Virus record (IMG/VR): IMGVR_UViG_3300032315_000591
Coordinates: 1-32,479 of that record
DNA from: a virus
Reading direction: 5' to 3' (one strand)
DNA: 32,479 nucleotides
Part shown: positions 24,156 through 31,959 of the stretch, piece after piece
How the letters are laid out: the number at the start of each line of letters is the position of its first letter
How positions within the stretch are numbered: the stretch's first letter is position 1
Translations under genes and position numbers: made by a program
The notes under the pieces: generated by a model
Database searches by the model: none
Told to the model about the DNA's origin: nothing
Seen by the model: only the letters and a program-made list of their open reading frames with translations

Positions 24156-25617
24156 AGAAGTAAAAATAGAAAAAATAGATGGTACATTCATCAAAGTTCA
24201 TTGCGAAAATTCAGTAGCAAAAGAGATATCCGATTACTTCACATTTAAGGTCCCAAACTCACAATATTCACCAGCCTTCAAGCGAAGAGTATGGGACGGT
24301 CAGATTCGCCTATTCAATTACTTTACTCGCAAGATCTATACTGGTCTGAGAAATAAGATCGTTCAGTTTTGCCTTGATCGAAACTACGATTGTAAATTTG
24401 AAAATTTTAAGGAAGAATTTTTTGAAGATTATAAGTCTTTTATTGATGCTCTACCTCTATACTCAGATTCTGGCCAAATCAAGCTCAGAGACTATCAGCA
24501 GAGGGCGGTGGAGATGGCTCTTGATCATAAGCGTAGCCTACTGATATCCCCGACTGGTAGCGGCAAGTCTCTCATCATCTATACGATTCTAAGATATCTT
24601 CTAAGTAAGAACAAGAAGATTCTTGTACTTGTTCCTACAACAAGTCTAGTTCACCAGATGCGTTCAGACTTTATTGAATACTCTGGCAAAGACTGGAATG
24701 CAGACAAGAATATTCATATCATCTATGCTGGTAAGGACAAGGAAACTACAAAGCCCATAGCAATATCCACATGGCAAAGTGTTTATGATCTTCCAGAAAA
24801 ATTCTTTGCCGAATACGATGCTGTTATTGGTGATGAATGCCACCTATTCAAGGCCAAATCGCTTGTTCGCCTGATGAACAAGCTCAGAAACTGTCACATT
24901 CGCATCGGGACTACAGGAACACTTGACAATATCCAGGTACATAAACTAGTTCTTGAGGGACTATTTGGTCCACCAATTCGTGTCACCAGTACGAAGAATC
25001 TTATTGATAATAAGGTTCTTTCAAATCTTGATATCAATTGCATTCAGCTGAAATATGCAAAAGAAGAATGCGATAGCATGAAGAAAAAGACATATCAAGA
25101 AGAAATAGATTACATCATATCACATGAGAGAAGAAATAAAGTAGCAGAGAAACTTTGCGCTTCTCTCAAAGGAAATACTTTAGTTCTATTCTCGCAAGTT
25201 CAGAAGCACGGTCTTCCTTTCTTCGAATCAATACAAAAAACTTGCACAGATAAGAAGTGTTATTTTATTTCTGGAATGACTGATGCTGAAGATAGAGAAG
25301 AGATTCGTAAGATTGTGGATAAGTCAGAAAATTCTATTCTCGTTGCATCTTATGGAACTTGCAGCACAGGCATAAATATCAAGAACATTCACAACATTGT
25401 ATTTCTTCATCCGTCAAAATCTGTTGTGCGTGTTCTTCAGTCTATTGGTCGTGGTTTGAGAATGTCGGAAACAAAAGATCGTGTAATGGTTTTTGATTTG
25501 GTTGACGATTTAAGACACAAGAAATATCGAAATCATGCATTCAATCATTTTCTTGAGCGAATAAAAATTTACGAAAGCGAATCCTTTTCTTTTAATTTAG
25601 TCCCTATAGATCTTTAA
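24145..25617 (+). CDS. uvsW: Recombination DNA helicase UvsW
   Basis: Product of 490 residues from the ATG at 24145 (T4 UvsW has 502). An in-frame TTG at 24124 is less likely, since the ATG overlaps uvsY as expected. It is a superfamily 2 DNA/RNA helicase that branch-migrates recombination intermediates and unwinds origin R-loops. Motifs: Walker A SPTGSGKS at about 135-142, motif II DECH at 230-233, motif III TTGT near 256, and the arginine-finger motif VI SIGRGLRMS near 432-440. The N-terminal 100 residues (FKVPNSQYSPAFKRRVWDGQ) are the family's extra DNA-binding domain. It lies between uvsY and an Sm-like gene. Confidence 0.95.
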   Translation: MANEEVKIEKIDGTFIKVHCENSVAKEISDYFTFKVPNSQYSPAFKRRVWDGQIRLFNYFTRKIYTGLRNKIVQFCLDRNYDCKFENFKEEFFEDYKSFIDALPLYSDSGQIKLRDYQQRAVEMALDHKRSLLISPTGSGKSLIIYTILRYLLSKNKKILVLVPTTSLVHQMRSDFIEYSGKDWNADKNIHIIYAGKDKETTKPIAISTWQSVYDLPEKFFAEYDAVIGDECHLFKAKSLVRLMNKLRNCHIRIGTTGTLDNIQVHKLVLEGLFGPPIRVTSTKNLIDNKVLSNLDINCIQLKYAKEECDSMKKKTYQEEIDYIISHERRNKVAEKLCASLKGNTLVLFSQVQKHGLPFFESIQKTCTDKKCYFISGMTDAEDREEIRKIVDKSENSILVASYGTCSTGINIKNIHNIVFLHPSKSVVRVLQSIGRGLRMSETKDRVMVFDLVDDLRHKKYRNHAFNHFLERIKIYESESFSFNLVPIDL

Positions 25618-25633
25618 GGAGATAAATAGTCAT

Positions 25634-26353
25634 ATGGAAACTACTTGCAGATTGTTTAAGCTGAGAAGTGGTGAAGAAGTTCTCGGATTATTATCTGGGG
25701 AGAATGATTCTACTATTAGCATCTTAAAACCAATGGTGATTAAGACGCATATATCTCCAGATTCTTTTGGGGTTACAAGAGAAATAACACTTTTAAGAAA
25801 TTGGCTTGAGTTTACAGACCAAACATATATTGATCTTCCAAGAGATCATGTTGCTTCTGTTTTGATGCCATCTGAAAGCACAGTCATTTTATATCAAAAA
25901 TCTTTGAAGACTGAAGAAAAATACAAAGAATCTCTCAAAGAAGCTGAAGAGAAAACAAAAGAAGTAATGGAAAATCCTGAAAATTTCCATGATATGTTAA
26001 ATTCATTATTTAATGATATCATTGATGGTGATAATCCGACATCTGAACCAAAAAATCCTTTGGCAAAACCACCATCAATGCCATTTCCTTTTATGAATAC
26101 AAATACAAATGTAGGAATGTTCTTTTCGATTCCTCCCGATATATTTCAGGATATGATCGAAAACGGTCTTTTAGATTTTGATATGTTTGGTTCTTTACGC
26201 GATGATGAGGAAGAAGACCTTTTGATTCCTGAAATGGAATTCCTCACTGATAAAGAAAAAGAAAAGATGAAGAGAAAGGGAATTAATTTAGAAGACTTCC
26301 CCGACGATCCTCGTAAGTATATCGATGATATATCTGATGATACTAAAGAGTAA
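25634..26353 (+). CDS. Putative Sm-like small domain protein with acidic tail
   Basis: Product of 239 residues with an AAGGAG ribosome-binding site. Residues 5-35 (CRLFKLRSGEEVLGLLSG, then ISILKPMVI) and the later strands ending ILYQKS near residue 90 follow the pattern LxxGxxVxGxxxxxxxxxxLxxP, as in Sm-fold proteins, and similar proteins occur next to recombination and late genes of cyanophage T4-likes. Residues 95-130 are a charged helix, then Pro-rich (KNPLAKPPSMPFPFMN), and a Met/Phe/Asp-rich region follows. The last 60 residues are acidic. It could bind RNA or another phage protein through the Sm fold, but no activity can be read. A shared operon with uvsW suggests recombination or early-late transition. 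Confidence 0.5.
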   Translation: METTCRLFKLRSGEEVLGLLSGENDSTISILKPMVIKTHISPDSFGVTREITLLRNWLEFTDQTYIDLPRDHVASVLMPSESTVILYQKSLKTEEKYKESLKEAEEKTKEVMENPENFHDMLNSLFNDIIDGDNPTSEPKNPLAKPPSMPFPFMNTNTNVGMFFSIPPDIFQDMIENGLLDFDMFGSLRDDEEEDLLIPEMEFLTDKEKEKMKRKGINLEDFPDDPRKYIDDISDDTKE

Positions 26354-26458
26354 CTAATTAGTTATAAATTCCCTTGTTGATCGCCTACACAGCGAAGTGT
26401 ATCGACAAAGCCTAAATTTGTCAATTGATTTTTTCTGGAATTATGATATTATTTGGCA
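26354..26458 (+). other. Regulatory gap ahead of the late sigma gene
   Basis: The largest intergenic gap (105 bases) in the window. It holds a TATAAATT late-promoter-like box at 26363-26370, a bulged hairpin at 26374-26408 (12 base pairs, one G-T, with a 5-base bulge and AGCGAA loop), and a sigma70-like promoter ending just before the gp55 ATG. No T-run directly follows the hairpin, so it does not look like a plain terminator. It may process or regulate the upstream or gp55 messages. Confidence 0.5.
26418..26447 (+). promoter_or_regulatory. 55: Sigma70-like promoter for gp55
   Basis: TTGTCA at 26418-26423 and TATGAT at 26442-26447 with an 18-base spacer, each one base from consensus. Predicted start near 26454, about five bases before the ATG at 26459, giving an almost leaderless message. 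T4 gene 55 is an early/middle gene made before late transcription, so a host-type promoter is expected. The start could also be read through from uvsW. Confidence 0.45.
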
Positions 26459-27055
26459 ATGAGAAAAAAGAAAAAAATAGAAGAATCTGATGACATAATA
26501 GAGCCAGATTTAGTGCCTATAGTGGAGGAAGAAGAAAAATCCCACTATGTGGATAATAAAGAATTTTTGGCTGAGATGATAAAATGGAAAAAGAAGTATA
26601 ATTCAGCTGAAGAATCTGGAAGAAAAAAGCCGCCTATTTCAAATTACATAGCAGAATCTTTTCTAAAGATAGCAGAGCATCTTTCCTATAGACCAAATTT
26701 CATGAATTACCCCTATAGAGAAGAGATGGTAGGGGATGGAATTGAAAATTGTTTGATGTATGCTCACAATTTTGATCCAGAAAAATCAAAAAATCCTTTT
26801 TCTTATTTTACGCAAATCATATACTTTGCATTTCTAAGACGCATAGAAAAGGAAAAGAAGCAGTCTTATATTAAGTATAAAATCATGGAAGATAATGCCG
26901 ATGAAAAATTTCATCGATGGTTCAAAGAAAATTATTTTGCAAAAGATAGTTCGGCCAGCTTCAGAGAAATTTTTAGTCTTTCAGAAAATGATGTGACTAA
27001 ATTTGAAGATGTGAAAATCAAAAAGAAGAAAAAGAAACTTAAAAATCGCAAATGA
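26459..27055 (+). CDS. 55: Late transcription sigma factor (gp55)
   Basis: Product of 198 residues from the ATG at 26459. The TTG two codons upstream is not needed. It directs host RNA polymerase to TATAAATA late promoters such as the one before gp23. The core (residues 55-135) is unmistakable: KPPISNYIAESFLKIAEHLS, YRPNFMNYPYREEMVGDG, ENCLMYAHNFDPEKSKNPF, SYFTQIIYFAFLRRIEKEKK. The N-terminus is basic then acidic. The C-terminus ends in a lysine run (KIKKKKKKLKNRK) rather than the hydrophobic-acidic clamp-binding tail of T4 gp55, which is unusual. There is no clear ribosome-binding site. It overlaps gp47 as ATGA. Confidence 0.93.
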   Translation: MRKKKKIEESDDIIEPDLVPIVEEEEKSHYVDNKEFLAEMIKWKKKYNSAEESGRKKPPISNYIAESFLKIAEHLSYRPNFMNYPYREEMVGDGIENCLMYAHNFDPEKSKNPFSYFTQIIYFAFLRRIEKEKKQSYIKYKIMEDNADEKFHRWFKENYFAKDSSASFREIFSLSENDVTKFEDVKIKKKKKKLKNRK

Positions 27056-28104
27056 AAATTGCAATAATTAACGATACTCATTTCGGCGCAAAGAACGATT
27101 CTCCTGTTCTGTTAGAACATTTTATCCAATTCTTCGAAAAGCAATTCTTTCCGTATTGTGTAAAAAATAATATAGAAAATATAATTCATCTAGGTGATTT
27201 TTTTGATCGTCGTAAGTATGTTAATTTTAATACTCTAAACCAGGTTCGTACTAGGGTCATTGAGCCTATGGAAAAGATGGGTATGTCAATGAAGATTATC
27301 ATTGGCAATCATGATACCTATTTTAGGAATACAAATAAGACAAATTCTCCACAGGAACTTCTAGAAAAGTATTTTCATATTGAAGTGGTGAATGAGCCAA
27401 AGGAACTTGTTTATCCAGATGTTTCTATTGGTGCTGTTCCTTGGATGTGCGAAGATAATATGGATGCCTGTGTTGAGTTCATAAAGAACACAAAAGCTCA
27501 TATCTTATTAGGCCACTTTGAGATAGTTGGATTTGAGGTTCTTCGCGGAGTATATCACGACAGCGGACTTCAGAGAGAAATGTTCGATAAGTTTGAAACT
27601 GTTATGTCGGGACATTTTCACCTGAAATCAAGACATAAGAATATCGAATATCTTGGCACTCAGTATCAAATGGGATTTACAGATGTCAACGAACGAAAAG
27701 GTTTTCATGTCTTTGATACCAAGACTAGAGATCTAGAATTTATCCAAAACACAGAAGAGCTGTTTCATAGAATCGTTTATGATGATTCTCTATCTGATGA
27801 ACTTGAGAAACTTGACTTTCCCAGTTTTAAGGATAAGTATGTAAGATTGATTGTTCAGAGAAGAAACAAGCCAGTCTTTTACGAAAAGTTCATGACAAAA
27901 CTAAACGAAGCAAAGCCATATGATGTAACTGTGGTGGATGAAGAAATTGAAATGAATTATTCGTCTATTGATATTGATATGAATATGGATACAATAACGA
28001 TGATCTGCAAAGAGATAGATGATCTATCTGAGATCACGAACAAGGACGATATCAAGAACATTATTAAAGATCTTTATCAAGAATCCCTTACAATAGATGA
28101 TTAA
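27052..28104 (+). CDS. 47: Recombination nuclease subunit (gp47, Mre11/SbcD-like)
   Basis: Product of 350 residues (T4 gp47 has 339). With gp46 it forms the Mre11/Rad50-type complex that resects DNA ends for UvsX-driven recombination and replication. Phosphoesterase motifs are all present: I NDTHFGA at 7-13 (D8, H10), II HLGDFFDRR at 46-54 (D49), III IIGNHDTYF at 83-91 (N86, H87), IV LLGHFEI near 152-158, and V SGHFHLKS near 186-193. The C-terminal 100 residues form the capping and gp46-contacting region. The ATG overlaps the gp55 stop, and the 3' end overlaps gp46 by eight bases. Confidence 0.95.
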   Translation: MKIAIINDTHFGAKNDSPVLLEHFIQFFEKQFFPYCVKNNIENIIHLGDFFDRRKYVNFNTLNQVRTRVIEPMEKMGMSMKIIIGNHDTYFRNTNKTNSPQELLEKYFHIEVVNEPKELVYPDVSIGAVPWMCEDNMDACVEFIKNTKAHILLGHFEIVGFEVLRGVYHDSGLQREMFDKFETVMSGHFHLKSRHKNIEYLGTQYQMGFTDVNERKGFHVFDTKTRDLEFIQNTEELFHRIVYDDSLSDELEKLDFPSFKDKYVRLIVQRRNKPVFYEKFMTKLNEAKPYDVTVVDEEIEMNYSSIDIDMNMDTITMICKEIDDLSEITNKDDIKNIIKDLYQESLTIDD

Positions 28105-29812
28105 CTTCAAAAAGATTAAATTCAAGAATTTCGGCTCATTCGGAAACACTTTTTCTGAGATTGATTTTCATAAGAGTCAGACTACGCTTGTCAGCGGATC
28201 AAACGGAAACGGTAAGTCGTTTGCGTTTCTTGATGCAATTACATTTGCCCTCTTCGGCAATCCTTTTAGAAACATTAACATACCGCAACTTGTAAATAGC
28301 GTAAACAAGGGTAAATGCCTAGTCGAACTAGAATTTGAGATCAACAAGACTGAGTATATGATTCGTCGTGGCCTCGCCCCAAAGATCTTTGAGATCTATA
28401 AGAACGGGGAGATGATAGAGCAAGCAGCCAAGACCAAAGATTACCAAGACATGCTTGAGAATCAGATTCTCAAGATGAACAGAAAGACTTTCATGCAAGT
28501 CATCATTCTTGGTAAGTCTTCGTTCGTTCCTTTCATGGAATTACCCCCAGCTGATCGCCGCCAGGTTATCGAAACAATCCTAGATATTGATGTCTTCTCG
28601 TCAATGAACTTGATCCTAAAGGGCAAGCTTTCACAGATAAGGGAAAGCATTAAGATTAATAAGCTTGACCAAAGAGTTATAGACGAAAAGATAAAACTAT
28701 ATGAAACTAATCTCAAAAATTTACAGTCCAATATGGAGAAGAGCCTTGAGGTGTTGGATAATAAAATCAAAGAGGCGACTGAAGAGATTGATGGATCTAA
28801 AAGAAAGATTAAGCTTTTAAATAAAGAGATCCTTCAAGAAGGCAAAAAGCTAGAACAATTTAAGATTACAGACGAAGATTTGGCTCTCTTAAGAGAAAAA
28901 AAAGCCGATCTTACTGTTAGTATCAATACCATAAATGAAGAACTGGAATTCTTTAATAACAATGAGACTTGCCCAACTTGTAAGCAAGCCATTGAAGAAT
29001 CTCATAAATGTTCTATTGTTTCAACTAAGAAGAATAGACTAGCCAAACTAGGAACCAATGCAGAAGAGATTATTAATTCAATAGCTTGGCATAACGATAT
29101 TCTAACCAAGAGCAAAGAGGTTCAAGAGAGAATCAAAGAGCTTGTTAGAGAGGTTAAATCTCTGGAACGGGAAGTAGCTAGCCTAGAAAAGGTAAAGGCA
29201 GGCTACGAAGCAGATAAGCATTCAGTCAATGAAGATCAAATCCACATAACCAAAGCAGAACTAGAATCTGTGAGAGTTGAGAAAAAAATAAAAGAAACTG
29301 CTTTGATCTCTCTTGAAAAGCAACAAAATGATCACGAACTTGTAGTGGATCTGTTGAAGGATAGTGGAATCAAGGGAAAAATTATAAATCACTATCTTCC
29401 GATTATAAATAAGTTAGTGAATAAGAACCTCAGTAACATGGGATTCTTTGTGAAGTTCAATCTTGACGGTGAATTTAACGAAAAGATTGAAAGTAGGCAT
29501 CGTGACGAATTTTCATATTTGAGTTTCAGTGAAGGAGAAAAGATGAGAATAGACATTTCTCTACTCCTAGCATGGCGAGAAGTTGCAAGAATGAAGAACA
29601 GTCTTCACTGCAACCTACTTATCCTTGACGAAGTATTTGATTCTTCGCTGGATTCTATCGGAACCGATGAACTTATGAAGTTGCTCAACGGCCTGAAGAA
29701 GGGTTGTAATGTCTTTGTAATCAGCCACAAGACAGATCAGCTTCACGATAAGTTTAAGAACACGGTTACACTAGAAAAGAAAAACAACTTTAGCAAACTG
29801 GTACAGAACTAA
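28097..29812 (+). CDS. 46: Recombination ATPase subunit (gp46, Rad50/SbcC-like)
   Basis: Product of 571 residues (T4 gp46 has 560). Walker A GSNGNGKS at 34-41, Q-loop region near 140, long coiled coils on either side of a zinc hook with CPTC at 292-295, the ABC signature LSFSEGEKM at 475-483, Walker B NLLILDE near 506-512, and the His-switch FVISHK near 540-545. ATP binding dimerises the heads and controls the gp47 nuclease; the hook joins two complexes. The hook is compact. The start overlaps gp47, and the stop overlaps the next ATG (TAATG), so all are coupled. Slightly higher GC than the AT-rich tail genes. Confidence 0.95.
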   Translation: MINFKKIKFKNFGSFGNTFSEIDFHKSQTTLVSGSNGNGKSFAFLDAITFALFGNPFRNINIPQLVNSVNKGKCLVELEFEINKTEYMIRRGLAPKIFEIYKNGEMIEQAAKTKDYQDMLENQILKMNRKTFMQVIILGKSSFVPFMELPPADRRQVIETILDIDVFSSMNLILKGKLSQIRESIKINKLDQRVIDEKIKLYETNLKNLQSNMEKSLEVLDNKIKEATEEIDGSKRKIKLLNKEILQEGKKLEQFKITDEDLALLREKKADLTVSINTINEELEFFNNNETCPTCKQAIEESHKCSIVSTKKNRLAKLGTNAEEIINSIAWHNDILTKSKEVQERIKELVREVKSLEREVASLEKVKAGYEADKHSVNEDQIHITKAELESVRVEKKIKETALISLEKQQNDHELVVDLLKDSGIKGKIINHYLPIINKLVNKNLSNMGFFVKFNLDGEFNEKIESRHRDEFSYLSFSEGEKMRIDISLLLAWREVARMKNSLHCNLLILDEVFDSSLDSIGTDELMKLLNGLKKGCNVFVISHKTDQLHDKFKNTVTLEKKNNFSKLVQN

Positions 29813-30117
29813 TGAGTTTGAATTTTATAGGAAAATTTAAAATTTCAAACCCAGACGGTACACTCAAGGTATACGACGAGGGAGATGTTGTCGAGAAAGA
29901 AGGCAAATATTTTGTTGCTGCCTTTGAAACTAGCGGCTTTTCTCCTGAGCATGGCGAAAAAAGGGGATGGAGACTCTTGAATTCTGCCGGAATTCATACG
30001 GGAGCTTTCTCCCCTTACGAACCAGTTGTTGGTCAAAGATGGCTCAATACAATGAATGGTATGTTGTATGAGTATATCTACGACGGCAACTCGTATTCTT
30101 GGGTAGGTATCTTATGA
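29812..30117 (+). CDS. Small protein with WLN-YxYxDGNSxxWV motif, virion-decoration-like
   Basis: Product of 101 residues starting as a TAATG overlap with gp46. The N-terminal half has strands (FIGKFKISNPDG, then GDVVEKEGKYFVA). The C-terminal 35 residues (YEPVVGQRWLNTMNGMLYEY then IYDGNSYSWVGI) match a short repeat known from phage tail fibre and decoration proteins, in which GDRWINTxTGxxYxYxDDGNSxQWV recurs. A carbohydrate-binding-like fold is possible. It is out of place in a replication block, so either it is late-expressed from its own signals, or the motif serves another purpose here. Confidence 0.6.
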   Translation: MSLNFIGKFKISNPDGTLKVYDEGDVVEKEGKYFVAAFETSGFSPEHGEKRGWRLLNSAGIHTGAFSPYEPVVGQRWLNTMNGMLYEYIYDGNSYSWVGIL

Positions 30118-30275
30118 AAAAACATCCACTTTGGAAAATCATTCGGGCCAGAAAACTCGCAAGATTCTTTAGAAAGAAAAAACTTCGTGATTTGCGTCAC
30201 ACCACGAAGAAATTAATGCATGATTTGCGTGACGGGAGCCTTGACTTTTACGACTATTTGCAGGACAATACCTGA
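30114..30275 (+). CDS. 53-residue basic protein with C-terminal SLDFxxYL motif
   Basis: A small gene of 53 residues that starts as an ATGA overlap with the preceding stop and ends 21 bases before gp45. The first 40 residues are strongly basic and helical (residues 1-33 hold many Lys/Arg: IIRARKLARFFRKKKLRD). The end, DGSLDFYDYLQDNT, is acidic and hydrophobic. That ending resembles clamp-binding tails of T4 late-transcription proteins (gp55, gp33), and the gene abuts the clamp gene. A gp33-like co-activator role is thus possible, but the protein is short, and I rate it a guess. The overlap and the clean length make the gene itself likely. Confidence 0.6.
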   Translation: MKKHPLWKIIRARKLARFFRKKKLRDLRHTTKKLMHDLRDGSLDFYDYLQDNT

Positions 30276-30296
30276 TCGAAAGGTGAATTTTATATT

Positions 30297-31007
30297 ATGA
30301 AAACAACAACTAAACTAACTCTCAGCAAGCCCACTCTTCAGATTCTGAAGAACTTCTCAACGATCAACAGCAATCTGTTGATCCGTCCCGGAAACAAGCT
30401 TGCTACAATGTCTTCATACAAGAATATCGTGGCCGAAGCCACGGTAGAGGAGACATTTGACCAGGAATTCGGCATCTGGGATCTATCCCAGTTCCTCGGT
30501 ATTCTATCGCTATTTGAAAACCCAGAACTAGAGTTCCACGATAAGTATCTTGAAATTTCGAACGATACCGGATCTTCGGTCAAGTACTTTTACTGTGAGC
30601 CAAAGCTGATTACCAGCAATCCGCCAAAGGCTCTTACGATGCCATCCGTGGTCCTAGAGTTCAGCCTTTCGGACAAGAAGCTGAACGAGCTTCAGAAGGC
30701 TTCTGGAGTCCTTCAGGTGGCTGATATGTCGATCTATGCTGAGGACGGGGAGGTGTTTGCCAAGGTCTGTGATGTCAAGGACAGCACCACAAATACCTAC
30801 TCAATCAGCCTCGGAAGCACCGAAGACTGCCTTGATGCCGATTTTGATGATGATTTTGAGTTCCGTCTAAAGATGGAAAATCTCAAGATGATCCCCGGCT
30901 CTTACGATGTCCAAATCGGAAGCAAGGTTATCAGCAAGTTTACTTCAAAGAATCTAAATCTCACCTATTGGATCGCCCTAGAATCTAGCAGTAACAGCGG
31001 GAGCTAA
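30297..31007 (+). CDS. 45: Sliding clamp (gp45)
   Basis: Product of 236 residues (T4 gp45 has 228). The trimeric ring tethers the DNA polymerase and also activates late transcription. The sequence follows T4 gp45 along its length: TLQILKNFSTINSNLLIRPG (T4: ALLKNFATINSGIMLKSG), FGIWDLSQFLGILSLFE (T4: VAIYDLNGFLGILSL), then LQKASGVLQVADMSIY and DFEFRLKMENLKMIPGSYDV (T4: INMANMKMQPGNYKL). A ribosome-binding site AAAGGTGA precedes the ATG. C-ending codons are frequent, as in gp23 and gp44. Confidence 0.95.
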   Translation: MKTTTKLTLSKPTLQILKNFSTINSNLLIRPGNKLATMSSYKNIVAEATVEETFDQEFGIWDLSQFLGILSLFENPELEFHDKYLEISNDTGSSVKYFYCEPKLITSNPPKALTMPSVVLEFSLSDKKLNELQKASGVLQVADMSIYAEDGEVFAKVCDVKDSTTNTYSISLGSTEDCLDADFDDDFEFRLKMENLKMIPGSYDVQIGSKVISKFTSKNLNLTYWIALESSSNSGS

Positions 31008-31009
31008 TC

Positions 31010-31957
31010 ATGACAACTGACCAGTACCTGTGGGTCGAGAAGTATCGACCCCAGACGCTATCCGATTGTGTTCTTCCAAAGGAACTAAAAGCCACCTTTA
31101 GCGAAATGGTAAAGGGCGGTGAATTGCAGAACATGATGTTTGTTGGTAAGCCTGGATGCGGTAAGACTACCGTTGCCAAGGCCCTCTGCAATGATCTTGG
31201 GTGTGATTACATTCTCATTAACTGCTCAGAGGATGGGACTATCGATACTCTGCGAACAAAGATTCGTGGCTTTGCTAGCACAGTATCATTGACCGATGCT
31301 AAGAAGGTAGTGATTCTGGACGAGTTCGATTACTCCAATGCTCAGAGTATTCAGCCTGCTCTGCGAGGGGCCATTGAGGAATTTGCAGCCAACTGCCGAT
31401 TCATCATGACCTGTAACTGGAAGTATCGAATCATTGAACCTCTTCACTCTCGCTGCACAGAGATCAACTTCAATATTCAATCGGGAGAAAACTCCACGCT
31501 TGGTCTTGAAATGTACAAGCGAGCTTGCAAAATTCTAACTGCTGAAAATATTGAATACACTGACGGCGCAGTTAGACAACTTGTAATCAAGCATTTCCCA
31601 GACTTCAGGCGAATCATCAATGAACTTCAGCGATACTCTGTATCGGGAAAGATCGACATCGGAATTCTTTCTGAAGTCAAGGATGTTGATGTTGCCAAGC
31701 TAATTGGTTTCATGGCACAAAAGAACTTCAAGTCTGTTCGTGAATGGATTGTGAAGAACCTGGATAATAGCACAGATATCTTCCGTAAGATCTACGACAA
31801 TCTACAGGAGATGCTAGTCCCAAGTAGCATTCCGCAAGCAATTACCATCATTGCTGAGTATCAATACAAGTCTGCTTTTGTGGCCGATCAGGAGATCAAT
31901 CTGACAGCCATGATGGTTGAGATCATGATGAACTGCGAATTTAAAGGTATAAAATAA
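31010..31957 (+). CDS. 44: Clamp loader large subunit (gp44)
   Basis: Product of 315 residues (T4 gp44 has 319), an AAA+ ATPase that opens gp45 and places it on primed DNA together with gp62. Motifs: LWVEKYRPQTLSD near residues 7-19, Walker A GKPGCGKT at 46-53, Walker B ILDEFD at 102-107, and the SRC box LHSRCTEINF at 145-154 that holds the trans-acting arginine. Only two bases separate gp45 from gp44, with a GGGAG ribosome-binding site. The expected partner gp62 is not next; a methyltransferase-like gene is. Confidence 0.95.
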   Translation: MTTDQYLWVEKYRPQTLSDCVLPKELKATFSEMVKGGELQNMMFVGKPGCGKTTVAKALCNDLGCDYILINCSEDGTIDTLRTKIRGFASTVSLTDAKKVVILDEFDYSNAQSIQPALRGAIEEFAANCRFIMTCNWKYRIIEPLHSRCTEINFNIQSGENSTLGLEMYKRACKILTAENIEYTDGAVRQLVIKHFPDFRRIINELQRYSVSGKIDIGILSEVKDVDVAKLIGFMAQKNFKSVREWIVKNLDNSTDIFRKIYDNLQEMLVPSSIPQAITIIAEYQYKSAFVADQEINLTAMMVEIMMNCEFKGIK

Positions 31958-31959
31958 TT

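Noticed and set aside
26453-26458. TTG start for gp55, two codons longer
   Set aside because: The ATG at 26459 gives the usual basic opening; no ribosome-binding site favours the TTG.
29404-29411. Exact TATAAATA inside gp46
   Set aside because: It lies in coding sequence, 400 bases ahead of the next gene, and a few exact matches are expected by chance at this AT content.
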